Below, one piece after another: positions 36,211 through 48,620 of a DNA stretch of 64,000 nt. The notes below the pieces were generated by a model that did not search any database, was not told the DNA's origin, and saw only the letters and a program-made list of their open reading frames with translations. Location of the stretch: contig CP126203.1 in NCBI GenBank assembly GCA_030272155.1, forward strand, positions 3,348,001 through 3,412,000, in the 5' to 3' direction. Each line of letters starts with the position of its first letter. The stretch's first letter is position 1. Made by a program: the position numbers and the translations under genes. The stretch is from Tetradesmus obliquus. Its lineage: Eukaryota; Chlorophyta; Chlorophyceae; Sphaeropleales; Scenedesmaceae.

Positions 36211-37121
36211 CACTGTTGCACGGAAAACAGTGTTTGATACACGCATGGCAACCCAGCTTGCTGCGGTAAGATGTGGCAGCTGACTGCTGTGCTGCGGCAC
36301 GTGCACAGTAGAAGGGATAGACCATGAGGATAGGCAGCACAGTACTGTTCAAGCATGTCTGAAACAATCCTGCTGATGCCGCTGCTGCACTCGCACGCGC
36401 TGCTGCGCCTGTGCAGTACCCTCGCCCCGAGTTTGTGGCTGCTGACCTGTCCAAGGTGAAGCTGGCTGACGCGCTGGCGGCAACAAGCTTCGACCCAACC
36501 AAGACCACGCTCTTCACAGCAGGTGCGCGCATGTACAGCACAGCTGGTGCAGCAGCAACACGTAGCAATTATGTTTACATGTGACTGCTTTGCAGCAGCG
36601 CAAGCATGCACAGCATACAATGGTTTCATGTGCATGCACCATTACTGTGCACACGATCAGGCGCTCTCAGCTTCCTATGTCACTGCACTGCTCTGCTTGG
36701 ACTCACTACGTGCTGCTGTACACTGCTACTCCTGCTGCTGCTGCCGTCTGCAGAGGGCCTTGTGTACTATCTGCCGCCCGCAGCGGTGCAGCAGCTGCTG
36801 ACCTGCGTCAGCTCTAGCAGTGCGCCAGGCAGCCGGCTCATGTTTGACTTCCTGAACCTCTCGACTGTGCGCGGCGACGTATGGCACCCCGGATTCGAGA
36901 CGCTGCAGATCTCTGTGTATAACAAGGGCGAGCGCATGTACAATGGCATCGATGAGAGGCCCCAGGCGGTGCGGCGGCTGCTGTCGCTGTTTGGCTTTGG
37001 CGGCTGCTGCGTGTCAGGGGCACAGAGCATGGTGAAGCGCTACATGCCGCATGAGCAGTACTGCAGCAGGCCTCCTACAGTGAGCCCATATTTCAGTTAC
37101 GTGTCTGCAGTAAAGGAGTGA
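34128..37121 (+). CDS. SAM-dependent methyltransferase 2, paralogue of 28792-31504
   Basis: Six exons (34128-34475, 34924-35064, 35274-35387, 35837-35974, 36417-36522, 36754-37121) encode 404 residues. All family blocks are present: AAGYDTRAYRLSRPGVKFYE, FVAADLSKVKLADAL, EGLVYYLPPAAVQQLL and FDFLNLSTVRGDVW. From exon 2 onward the intron positions match paralogue 1. The N-terminal exon is a different, Gln/Ala-rich leader fused to WTWSNFVVKLYRNTLGLLKQ. Exons 4 and 5 are almost base-identical to exons 5 and 6 of paralogue 1, while the first and last exons have diverged, which points to gene conversion. Intron 3 contains a 69-bp hairpin and intron 4 a CAG run. Confidence 0.85.
35632..35700. repeat. 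69-bp near-perfect inverted repeat (hairpin) in methyltransferase 2 intron 3
   Basis: Arms 35632-35665 and 35667-35700 are reverse complements over 34 bases with three mismatches and a one-base loop. The outer arm is GTCGTCGCACTTCATGTA. Confidence 0.93.
36168..36210. repeat. (CAG)n run in methyltransferase 2 intron 4
   Basis: About 14 CAG units on the sense strand of the intron. Confidence 0.92.
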
Positions 37122-40100
37122 AAGGTGTTTCAAGAGTCTGCAGGCAGTTGGAGTGGCTGTGGTAGAGATGTGCAGCACGAAAGCGTGCTGGTGCAGTTGC
37201 AGGCGGAAAGGAGTGCGGGCAGCAGTGCCTGGGGAGTGGTAGACGTGTTGTCAAAGGTCCTGCAAAGCAGCCAACAGAGTGCACTGGTCCAACGCAGGAA
37301 CAGGCGGTAGCAGCACTCTGCAGGCTGTGGGGAAGGCAGGCGGTTGGGAAGGGGGGTCTGCAGTGATGTAGTAAGGGTGCTGGTGCTGTTGCAGGCAGCA
37401 AAGAGTGCAGCCAGCAGTGCCAGGATGAGGCAGAAGTATCACTCAGGGTTGTGCAAAGCAGCCTGCGAGGTGTGCTGGGCTAGTGCAGCAGAAGGCAATA
37501 GTAGTGCGCTGCAGGCTGCAGTGCACGAGTCTGTAGAGTCTCCAGTAGTGCGGCAGTTGTTGTGCTGCTGATGTATCCGAGGCTAGACCAGTCCATCCTC
37601 CTGCAGGCTGCTTGCGGCCAGCTGCGCAGTACTGCTTTGTTGTTGTTCCTGCAGACATCCTGCAGACATCCTGCAGACATGGCACGGGCTGGTTGGAAGT
37701 GCAGCAGTGTAGCGGGGCTTGTTGTGCTACAGGTTGGGAAGTACAGCAGTGGAGGACCACATTGCTCTACAGGTTGGAAGTGCAGCAGTGTGGTGTGATA
37801 TGTGGCAGTACAGGTCCTGCTGCTGCGCTTGCAAGAGAAAGTGCATCAAGCCAGCAGCCCATAGTTATACCCCCGCAGTGGCTTAACGAAGCACATGTCC
37901 TTTGGAGCTTGTACATGCAGCACACAATTCATAGGAGCCAGTTGCAGAAGTTCTGCCAGTTGTGCCTACAGGATATGTTACATCGTGGCGTGCGCATGCG
38001 TGCACGCATGTCTTTGGCTGCACTCAACAGTGCCAGAGTCGGGCTGAGCTTACTGTTATCTTGCTATGTACTACAGTATCATCGTACCGGTTGCTGCAGC
38101 GGCTGATTGCCGTGTCACCACTAGTTGACTCCGTCTTTGAAGAGTTTCTTTGTGTAGCGAATTGTTTTGTGCCGCGCTTGTGTCGCAGAGCTAGAGCTGT
38201 CATGCAGCTGTCGCGCCGTGCAGGCTTCATTTGATTGTTCCTGCAAGCTTTTGGTAGCTTGCTTCACGGGACCTGTTCGCACAGGATGTGCATATGCAGC
38301 GCACCAGTAGCCTTGCTTGTCAGTGTTTGGGCAACTCGCATCTGATGCAGTGTGGGGTGCTGATGCAGTTGAGGTGCAGAGAGCCTGATGTACACCTGAT
38401 GCAGGCTGCAGGCTGAATCCTCATGCTTTGGGTGATGTTTTTCTTCACATCATGTTCAGTCACAGCCTGTGGTGGGCTGCTGCCCATACTATGCCATACT
38501 ATGCATGTGCTAGACAGTCTACAGAGTGTTTGTGGGTGTTGGACAGAACTGGTTGACAAGAGAACTTCGCTAGTGCTGTGGCCACTGCATCCACACGCCT
38601 GCAAGCAGCTGCTTGCTTTGTGCACAACATCACGAATGGTGGTCTGCTGATGCGTACAATTCCTGGCCTGTACAGCAACAGCTGAGCATCTGCGGCCAGG
38701 TGCTTCAAGCATCCCAGTGGGATGCCACAGGTGCGCAACATTGATCGGGTTGCTGGAGTCACTGACTCCAACTGGCAGTTGCAGCAGACTGTCCTTTTGG
38801 CGGATGCCCAAATGCTTGCAATGCCACGCCAGCGCTAGGACGGCTTGGTGCAGCAGCAAACGGTGTGCTGCATTGGTTACGTTACATCATGTTACGTTAC
38901 ATCTTGCACTCCATGGCATACATTTGTTGTGATAGGGAGTCCATGACATACATGGGTTGTGATAGTGAGGTTCATGGCAGCACAAGCAAGACAAATGCTT
39001 GCCAAGGCAGGCGTGTCCGCACACATGGGCAAGGCATGTAGTACATGTGTGTGTACACGTGCGCCTAGTATGTCATGATAAGCAGTGCTCGCAACCCCCA
39101 TGCTGTTTTCACGCTTAGAAGCGCATGTGCTTGTTTGTCAGAATAAGCATACCTACATCACGCATGCTGGTCTTGACAATTAAAGCAATCGGTAGTAAGT
39201 GCTTTCACAGCGTCAGTATGTGCACGCGGCTAGCTGCAAAAAGATGCGCATGGGTAGCCGGTGCCCTGCAGCTTCCTCGATGCTGCTGATGCTTCTTGTA
39301 GCAGTAGTCCTGCCTGTCTGCTGTGTGTCTGCTGTGCGTCATGCAGAGTGGCGGCACTGCGATATTTAGTCACTTAGCATCAGCAGCAGAGTTGGCATGA
39401 GGGCGGGTGGTCGGCTGTGGTAGGTGATATGCACGCATGCAGCGTCTGTTTTGACTGCCTGAAATGGTATGGGCACCTACGGACACGCCCTTTGGCAACG
39501 GGCCTTGTGTGCTATTGCTGTGAGCTTGTAAACAGTCCTGTCGACTGCCACCAGCAGAGCTAACACAGCCTGACATGCGCCTTGCTTGACACATTGCAGC
39601 ACACTGATGTCTGCAGAGCCATGTGCTATATGTGCTGCTCACAAAGAACATTCCTGTGTTGTTGCCACCCACCAAATTTCAACCCATAGTGCCTTGCATG
39701 CTTTTGCATGCCTGCAGAGCTGTACCCTTTTGCATGAAACATGGCTGCCAGGTTGAGCAGCTGTGGTGAGAAGGTCCTTCTTATGATAAGAATATATAAC
39801 GCTCTCTGCCGACGAAGTATGATGCAATGAGGCATGCACATGCTGCAGCTGTACTGCTACATCAGTACAGCAGTACAGTCTCACCTAGGATCTCCATCAC
39901 CGGTGGCTGCCAAGACCGCTGATACAAGATTTTGTTGAACAGCAGCTGCTGTTTTTTTCAGCAGCTTGCTGATGGTGCAGGGCACGGCACTGCATGCATG
40001 CACATGCACATGAGGGCCGTTGCAGCCCACTCCGTAGTGTGTGAAGTCCAAGACAGCACACCAAGCTTGCCTGGGACAGCAGATCCTGCAGCTCATGATC

Positions 40101-40969
40101 GGCAAAAGCCACAACAGCGGTAGCTCTGATGAATTTTTCAATGTTTCGGACACCCAGGTGTGATAAAGGGTGCCGCAGGTGCAGCATCAAATGTGCTAGG
40201 GATCTCGGCACCCCAGTTCCGGCATGCTGCGAAGCAATGCCTGGCTCAAATTCGCCGTTACGCATGCTCCGTAAGCAGATACACGAACAATGAAGGACCT
40301 TTGGGTGCCCACGTTGCCGTTTGGGCGCCAAACCCAGTTTGGGCCCAGTGACAGGAGTGACCCAGAGTTTGGTGCCTCGGAACGTCTTCTGTCGCTGGTG
40401 ATATTTAATGTTGCAAGACGGCTGCGTTCATTCAAACGTCTAAACACCGCACAACAGCAGTTACACATACTTGCCCGCTCGTTGCTTCAGTCTTGATCGT
40501 GAGGACAACGCAGCATCAAGCCTTCGTGGATCAGCAGATTCGGTGAACTACAGATACTCGAACCATTTGACACTACGTCGCCAGCAGGTGTGCCTCGGAG
40601 CCATAGGTTCGCTTTCAAAGCCCGTGACAGCACCATTGCAACGCTGTAGCGTGCCTGCCTTTGAAACTTTAGCACCGTCCGTCATCTGAACCCAGCTGTT
40701 CTCCCGTCGCTAGGCAGCTTGCATACGTTCAGCAGCTGTGGGACCCACTCGACAGCTGCCCACTTACAGGTGTATCGCCCCATTGGCCCTTGGCAAGCTC
40801 CCCAGCGTGCCTACACCTGTATCGGTGTTTTCCGCAACCTGTCTCGCCTGCAGGAACACGGAAGCAGTCTTCTCAGCGTTGCCTTTGTATCTCAAGGTTG
40901 TCTGGGAGAGGCTGACTTGCCAGCACATCAGCACCCAACAGCAGCAGCTCCCACAGCACAGCCAGCACC
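37122..40969. other. Intergenic between methyltransferases 2 and 3
   Basis: 3.8 kb, no supportable gene. Imperfect tandem copies occur after the stop (37137-37300 resembles 37310-37470) and at 37655-37795, where GGTTGGAAGTGCAGCAGTG recurs. The rest is plain, low-coding sequence. Confidence 0.5.
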
Positions 40970-41786
40970 ATGGCTGATGTTGCACTGGCAGCAGCGCCTG
41001 CAGGCATAGACGACATCGCGCGCTCAGCAGCAGCACGCAAGGACAGCGGAGACCAGCACAGCGCCTTCCACAAGATAACAGAAGATGATGCAGCAGCGCT
41101 GCGCGACAACAGTGACAACCAGCTTGCAGGAGACCTGCCTGCAGGAAAGCTCGCCAGCCTGGTTTCCGGGCCGCTGCTGCACTCAGCAGCAACCATCAGC
41201 GACCTGGACACTGTGCGCGACGTGCCGTTTGACCAGCTCTGCCACAGCGGCAGCAAGCTGACCAGCAAGAACATATTCAACAAGCTGCTGTTCCGCTACT
41301 TCCTCACACCCATCAAGTAAGCATGTGTACCGCCTGTATGCAGACAACACAAGATATCTACAACAGATATTAGTACAGTACATCAGCTGCACTGGGGCTA
41401 GGCTCACCATGTTCAGCTTGCTGTGATGTGCATATCGAGTGCTGGTGCACCTGGAAGACATTCTTTATGCGAGTGGCAGCACGCAAAAGCCAACCCAAAA
41501 ATTGCGGCCCGGCCAGCATAAAGGGCTACAGCGCAGCACTAACAACACTGCGGAGTAGACGATGCAATTCAATGGCTGGCATGAAACCAGCGCGCCTCAC
41601 TGTGTATACACAACATGCAACATACACTGGCATGCAGCGAGTACCCATGCGTGCTTTGTGCCTGCTGCTGCCTGCAGGGATGTGTACCTGCCCTTCATGA
41701 CCTGGGGCCTGCCAACAAACTTCCTGATGGTGAGTCATCGTGAAGTTCAGCATGAAGTGCAGCACGGCAGATCCCTGCTGCTTGGC

Positions 41787-41848
<62 letters not shown>

Positions 41849-43021
41849 ATGTCTCTTGACGCCAAGCAAACTCCGGCCGTCATCATAGACCCTGGCACAC
41901 GCTGCAGAGCTGAAGGTCAACGCTGTGCTGCTGCTGCCACCGCCGTTACGTAATGATCTGCCGCGCAGCTCACCTTCCGCACGTACAATCGTGACTTTGG
42001 CCTGCCCAACCACAACGACGACAACCTGGCTCAAGACCTGCGCGACACGCTCATGCCAGCACGTGGCAAGCTGCACCGGGAGCGCAGCCTGTTCCTGAAG
42101 TTCAAGACAGGGTTGCTGGACACACCCTACCTGGGCATCCCTGGCATCGTGAACTTCATTGATGTGCGCACGCAGTGGTTTGATGCGGCCGTGAAGAAAG
42201 CGATCGCAGACGGCATCACACAGGTGGGTATCTTTCAATCTATGCTATGTTTATGGTATTCTATGTTCTGCTGGTGCTGTTTTAATGCGGCTGTGAAGAA
42301 AGCAGTTGCAGATGGCATCACGCAGGTGCGTCACTTTTGCGTCATGTTGTGTGGTGATGCAGGCGGCGGTTTGATGCTGCGTTTGGAGGTGCGCGGTTGC
42401 AGATGGCATCATGCAGACGTGTTCCTTTGCTTTGTTGTTGGGTGCAGGCGCAGGCGTCTTGGGACGGGACAATAGCGACTGCGCTGTACTGCTCTTGCTC
42501 CTGTTGTTGCTGGTGCTGAGCAACGATCCTGTCCTTGCAAACTGCCTTGTGTGCAGGTGGTCATCATCGCCGCGGGTTATGACACGCGCGCGTACCGCCT
42601 GGGCAAGCCTGGAGTGAAGTTCTACGAGATTGACCTGCCGCATGCCAGCGAGACGAAGCAGCAGCTGGTCAAGAAGCACATGCCAGCAGACAAGGTGAGG
42701 ATTTCACGCCGCGCAGCATGTAGGAGTGTTGCACTGGTTGGTTTGCAGTGTACATTTGTTGCTGGTGCTGTTGCTTGCCGCATGCCAGCGAGACAAAGCA
42801 GGAAGGTGAGGTTTTGACAGCGCGCATTGGCGCAGTGGTTTCCTGTGTTACCAGTGTTGCTGCTCAGTGGCAAGGGCTATCAAATTCAATGGCAGCAGCA
42901 ACCACCAGCATACCTAAACAGCGCCCTGCAAGCGGTTGTTGTCTTCCTCAGCACCCGCCAGTTCAGGCAACCTGTGGTGTGTGCAAGCTCTATGCTTGGT
43001 TGCTGACAAATCTTCCGCCGC

Positions 43022-43057
<36 letters not shown>

Positions 43058-45349
43058 AGTACACATGGCCAGAGTTCATCGGCGCTGACCTGTCTAAGGT
43101 GACACTGATGGACGCACTCAACAAGAGCAGCTGGGACAGCACCCGCAGGTGAGATTTTCCTGCTCACATCCCTAACGTTGCTGTTACTGCTGCTGATTAA
43201 TCTTCTACTTCCTCAAGCACATCGCTAGCTGCGCAAATCGCAGCCTGCTTGTGATGAACGCCAGCAATGTGTCAGATACTCAGGATACTTGAAGGAGTTG
43301 CGGGGCTCTGCAGCATGCTCGCCACAGCTGCTGTTTGCAGGCAGCGCCACTCCTGCGGTCAGCAAAGTTTTGCCATGCAGTACGGCTGTGCTTGACATAT
43401 GAACCACAGCGCAACCTGCAAGCTACTGCCTCGCATCACCAAATCGCAGCATCTGCTGCATCCATTCCAACCACCGCAAGTATGAAGCACGTAACATACA
43501 TACTAACTACATATGACTTGTTACACAACATTGTCACAACCCGCAGGACCATGTTCATCATCGAGGGCTTGGTGTACTACCTGCCCCCGGAGGCCTTCAA
43601 GAAGAGCCTCACAGGCATCAGCGAGTCAGCAGTGGATTTTCTGACATGTGACACATCACCAACCATAAATTGTTACATAACATTGTTACAAACTGCAGGC
43701 CATGTTCATCATCGAGGGCCTGGTGTACTACCTGCCCCTGAGGCCTTCAAGAAGAGCCTCACGGGCATCAGTGAGACAGCAGCGACCTTCCTGACATATA
43801 ACATGTCACTAACCCTAACATGTTATGTAACATTGTTACAAACTGCAGGACCATGTTCATCATCGAGGGCCTGGTGTACTACCTGCCCCCGGAGGCCTTC
43901 AAGAAGAGCCTCACAGGCATCAGTGAGACAGCAGTGGCTGGCAGCCGCCTCTTCTTCGACTTCCTGCACCTGGATGCGCTGTCCAACGAGATTGTGATGC
44001 CGGGCCTGGAGACGCTGCTGGTGGTGAGTAACACGGTTTGCTGCACTTGAATACATGCTTGCTCTTTGTCAACTGGGTGGTGTTTATACTCACGCATTGC
44101 GGCCCAGTCACATTGCCATGTGCTACTTTCCTTGCTGTGCCGCCTGCAGTCAGTGTGGAACAAGGGCGAGAGCATGTACAGCGGCATCGACCACCGCCCC
44201 GAGGCGCTGCCGGCTGCTGCACGGTGCTAACATCTGACATGCTGCCGTCCCTTGCCTTGTCCCGTGTCCACGCTGCTGCAAACCAACCTGGGTCTCCGTC
44301 AACCCCAAGCTAAACTTCTCACAGTACTGTGTGGTGTGTTCGCTCATGCTTTTTTAACCATACACATGTTGCTGCATTCTATGCATCCCTTCTTCCCCCT
44401 GCAGTCGGTGTGGAACAAGGGTGAGAGCAATCTCACATGTACAGCGGCATCGACCACCGCCCCGAGGCACTGCGCAGCCTGCTGCAACGTGCTAACATCT
44501 GACACGCTGCTGTGCCATCCCTGCTTTTCCATTCGCAGTCGGTGTGGAACAAGGGCGAGAGCATGTACAGCGGCATCGACCACCGCCCCGTGGCGCGTGC
44601 CGGCTGCTGCAACGGGCTAACATCTGACATGCTGCTGTGCCATCCCTGCTTTTCCATTTGCAGTCGGTGTGGAACAAGGGTAAGAGCATGTACAGCGGCA
44701 TCGACCACCGCCCCGAGGCGCTGCTGCAACGTGCTAACATCTGACATGCTGCTGTGCCATCCCTGCGTTGCTGTTTGCAGTCGGTGTGGAACAAGGGTGA
44801 GAGCATGTACAGCGGCATCGACCACCGCCCCGAGGCGCTGCGCAGCCTGCTCAAGAAGTTTGGCTTCAGGCTGCACGAGGTTATGGACGCGCAGGACATC
44901 AGCCGCCGCTACCACCCTCATGTGCAGAGCTGGAACCCGATCAAGCCTCACGTGGCGCCCTTCTTTGGCTATGTGGCGGCTGAGAAGGTGGGAAATCAGG
45001 TTCACGCACCAGTGTGGTGCGGTCAGGTTGATTCTATATTGTATCAGGTTATATCTGGTATGTACCAACAATCATCACAGGCGTTTAGTTGTCTTCTACG
45101 GTTTTTACAGCAAGGACCAGGGGCATATGATCTGGGAGACGCGTCTGCATTTTTATGTTTTCTGTGTCGTCTCCTGTGTTGCATATCTGCTGGAAGGGAA
45201 TCCCAAATCACAATCATGAGCAGCATTAGAAGTGTGTGCGCATCACGATGAGGTTGTTCTCTGGCTGATTTGTTCTGTTCTTGGTTCTGCGGTGTGTGCT
45301 GCTGCAGGTGATGGCACCCATCAAGAGGCAAGAAACAATCAGGGAATGA
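40970..45349 (+). CDS. SAM-dependent methyltransferase 3, diverged tandem paralogue
   Basis: Eight exons (40970-41316, 41678-41729, 41969-42223, 42557-42694, 43060-43148, 43849-44023, 44781-44987, 45308-45349) sum to 435 codons. Motifs are AAGYDTRAYRLGKPGVKFYE, FIGADLSKVTLMDAL, FIIEGLVYYLPPEAFKKSL and SVWNKGESMYSGIDHRPEAL. The leader exon is unlike the other two. The third exon corresponds to two exons of the paralogues, while their last exon is split into three here, so intron positions have changed. Introns 3, 4, 5 and 6 contain repeated partial copies of the neighbouring exon ends. Exons 6 and 7 were assigned to the most downstream, full-length copies; use of upstream copies cannot be excluded. 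The final 13-residue exon is supported only by phase. Confidence 0.8.
41788..41848. repeat. (CTG)n run in methyltransferase 3 intron 2
   Basis: A CTG-rich run of about 60 bp interrupted by CTA and TTG, 120 bp before the acceptor of exon 3. Confidence 0.92.
42282..42416 (+). repeat. Two echoes of methyltransferase 3 exon 3 3' end
   Basis: The last 45 bases of exon 3 with donor (real 42178-42229) recur at 42282-42331 and, broken, at 42368-42416. The first reads NAAVKKAVADGITQ with a GTGCGT donor. Confidence 0.9.
42770..42812 (+). repeat. Echo of methyltransferase 3 exon 4 segment
   Basis: CCGCATGCCAGCGAGACAAA recurs from exon 4 (real 42638-42660) and is followed by a GTGAGG donor-like site, but the 3' part of the exon is missing. 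Confidence 0.75.
43023..43059. repeat. (CTG)n run forming the acceptor of methyltransferase 3 exon 5
   Basis: About 11 CTG units run directly into the CAG acceptor, so the microsatellite is itself the 3' end of the intron. Confidence 0.92.
43500..43795 (+). repeat. Two echoes of methyltransferase 3 exon 6 5' end
   Basis: Units of about 150 bp hold the intron end (ACATTGTTACAAACTGCAGG) and the first 80-85 bases of exon 6, coding FIIEGLVYYLPPEAFKKSLT. Acceptors lie at 43546 and 43699; the full exon begins at 43849. Both echoes break off at the same point, just after GISE. Confidence 0.95.
44145..44745 (+). repeat. Four echoes of methyltransferase 3 exon 7 5' end
   Basis: The acceptor plus about 70 bases coding SVWNKGESMYSGIDHRPEAL recurs with starts near 44150, 44405, 44539 and 44664 before the full exon at 44781. 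Each breaks off at the same place into GCAACGTGCTAACATCTGAC intron sequence. The first copy would end with a stop shortly after, giving a truncated alternative C-terminus. Confidence 0.95.
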
Positions 45350-48300
45350 GCTGCTGCTGGTGCGGCAAAGAGCCAAACCACTGCTGCTGCAGTCAAGCTG
45401 TGCTGCTGCAAGCACAGCAGGAGCCATAAGCAGGATCTACAGCAGCAGCAGCATGGTGAGCAGGCAGCATCTTGTAAGAAGTGCAGCAGCTATGCTGGCG
45501 GGTGCATATGCTGGCCAGCTGTAGCGCTGATCGGTGCTGCTGCTACAGCTGGCGGCGAGGGTGAGGGCGACAAGTGCTCAGCTGCAGCTGCATGTGCAAG
45601 CGCAGCAGCAAACAGCAGGGGTTGGGGCAGACATGCCATGCAGCATAGTGCAGCAGGGGGCATGTCAAGGGTCAAATGTGGCTACATCATCAGCACCATT
45701 GTGGTTTTAAGTAAGCCACAGCAACATCGCCACCTTTGGTAGGGAGATTACGTGTTGGGGCTGAGTTTGCTGCCACACAAAGGCAAGGTTGTGCCTGTTG
45801 TGTTTGTGCACGTGTGAGAAGTGTTGTCGGGGATGTGCTTGGGCTCAGCATTTATTGAAGATTGTCTTTGTGTACACTTGCTTGTCGCTTTTGTGCAATA
45901 AGTGGGTTGCTGTAGATGGGGAGCCAGGTGTATCAGCCAGGTGCAGCAGCAACGCAGTTGTGCACATTACACTGTTGGTAGTGGCTGAGGTTGTTCAACT
46001 TGCCTGTAGTGTCTGTAGAGCGTGAATATGCAGATGTTTGGCATGCCTAGTTGGCTGCTTGTTACTGCGGGCGCAGCGTGTGCACAAGGTTTTGCTCGCT
46101 TGCTTGCTTGCTTTCCATGAGCATGTTGTGGCCCTGCATACTGTCAAAGGAAGTAGAGGCATTTGGCTGCGGCATTGCGCTTGCTGTTGTGCCCTCAATG
46201 TGTGTAGCGGTAGCGCTGGGTTGACTGGCTGGTTTGGTGCTTGCTTGTCACCCGTCCAACTGGTGGGGTTATAGTTTACATACGTTGCAGACCTGTCGAA
46301 ATACAAAAGGGAATGGGCGAGACAGCGAGGTGTGCACACGGTATCATCAGTACAGGTACATATGCATAATCTACACACTCTGGTGTTGTATGTTAATAAA
46401 CGTTGCAGACAGCTGTAGTTTGGGTTTGGGTTTGATCGGCTGTGTACATATGTGTCATTGCCTGCCTTTCGTGTGAGGCTCCAGCCATGGATACTTTCCA
46501 TAGCATGAGTCCTGGTGTCACGTGGGTTGTAGTGGTTGAACTTGTGACGGCGTGCACAACTTTGGATGAGTTGCTGCACATGAGGTGGACAGCATCTGCG
46601 GCAGCTGAGCACAGGTGTGTCTATCCAGTATCCCACGTTTTACAGGTGTCAGTTGCTAGCTCTGGCAGCACTGACTCAACATATCAGTGCATGCTGTGTG
46701 TGTGAGTTTGGTTTGAATGCAGGCTGCATGCAAGTTGCCTACGTTGCAGTGCTGCTGGTTGTGCATACATTACCAGGGTGCGCTGTGCATACTGCGCTGC
46801 TGCATGTCATGCATAGCACCCTGTAAGGCATGCAGCGCTCGTATTGCTTTGCTTGTTGCATCTCTGATTGTGTGTTTGTTCATTTGCGCAACAGCACCAT
46901 TGTCAAAGCCTCGTCAGTCATGCATTGGGCCAGCTTGTGTCTCTTCACATTCCCACGGGCCGCCTATAGGTAGCTACTTCTGTCGTGCACATGTACATGC
47001 GGAGCGTCACTTGTCCAGTTGCAGGCCTGCATGCCATCATCAGTTGTAACCACACATTGTCAAGTATCTGTCTTCACGAGCTCTACCTTGTGTTACTTAT
47101 GCTGACGCTTGGCCACAGTGCTGTACAACAAGCGCCATGCACCGCAGAATCCGGCAGCTGTTGCCTCGTTTATGCCGCCAGAGCACGTGGATGCGTGGGG
47201 CCTGGCACAGCGTGCAAAAGAACAGCAGCCCGGTGATAGTATCCACGCCGCCAGAGCACGTGGATGCGTGGGGCATGGCACAGCGCACAAAAGAACAGCA
47301 GCCCGGTGATAGTATCCACGCCCTGGTGGTAATCATGCGGGCCTAACACAATGCTTCAGCAGGAACCCCATCTGCGCTGCCCCAACAAGGGTCACCGTCC
47401 GACGTGCTGTTTCATGCTCTCCCTTGCATCCCCAGCAGAAAACAGCAGCCGCTGCGGCGCCGCCTCAGCTCAAACAATACGCCACACTGCTGATACGCAT
47501 CATCTGGGTCAGACAAAGCTTGTGAACTGCTAGAAATGCCGCACAGCTCAAAGCCACTCTGTGTACCAAGTCCATAGCCGCTCCTGCGCTGCAGCATGCA
47601 TTGCCACGGTGTGGCACAAATCGCCGCGAGGCTGACCCTGGTCGTTTGCTCAGCGCCAGCATGCCTCATGCATCCCAGCATGGGCATGACTGAGTAAATG
47701 CATGCAGTGCACATGCCTTGCTGTGTCCTGTGACATGGCATACATGCCACACGGGAGGCGATGCAGACAGCTGCCAAATCCATGCTCTAACAGTACTCTG
47801 CTCAACGCAGCACTCGAGTGATTGAGCTTGGGCCCTCATTCCTGTCACAGCAACAGCTGCAGCGTACAGCCACCAACAAATCCACTGCCTGAGGGCGACC
47901 TGTGCGCCCGGCTCTGCATCTCAGCAGGTGCACACGCACAAGGACCAGCGCAAACGCACACGCTGCCTAGACCAGTCTGCAGCTGCACATGCATGTGCAG
48001 AATGTGTGCTGCAGAGGCAACCCTGTGAGCACATGGAATACTGAGCAAGCGTATGGCTACTTTGCTGTTGCAAGGTGTGCACCGCCTGATAGCCAAGGAG
48101 TCATATATATACTGTACATAGGGCCAAGTTTCAGGCAAGAGCCACACATGGAAGTCATACAATGACAGGACACAGCGCATCCTGAGGATGGCATCTGCAC
48201 ATGCCTCTCAACCTTGCCACTGTCCAATGTGACTGACAGTTATGATCAGTCATGCAACATGGTCATGAGGAGGCCGGATGCACCCCTGTCAGCACCTTTC

Positions 48301-48620
48301 GATGCACTCAAGTCAGCCCGCCAACCATGGAACCCACCCAACAACCAGAGTTGTACCCCAATGCAACACCCAAATGCAGCCATACAGCATATGCCCCAGT
48401 GATGCCTCGCATACTAAGGCAATCTTCAACAATCGTGCAAACACCACGCACATTCATGGGTGGTAGGCTGCGCACCGTGGCTGGTTCTGTGGAGTCTGCA
48501 TAACTTTACATGCCCAGAATGCGCCTTTCTATGCACAGCACTAGCCGCCCCTCTTCATGCACCCATAGCAGCAGCATGCCACACCTGCTTGCCATTTGCA
48601 TGCCGGTCACAACATGCCCC
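45350..48620. other. Convergent 3' flanks of methyltransferase 3 and HDAC
   Basis: 3.3 kb with no supportable gene. TGTAA at 45473-45477 (124 nt after the methyltransferase stop) and TTACA at 48506-48510 (111 nt after the HDAC stop on its strand) are good polyadenylation candidates. A tandem repeat of about 68 bp (GAGCACGTGGATGCGTGGGG) occupies 47175-47325. Confidence 0.55.

Noticed and set aside
43500-44745. Possible set of mutually exclusive exons in methyltransferase 3
   Set aside because: The upstream copies lack donors in the right place and break off at a common point, so they cannot substitute for the full exons.
47175-47325. Possible mobile element ends
   Set aside because: Two direct copies of about 68 bp without terminal inverted repeats, target-site duplication or coding capacity.
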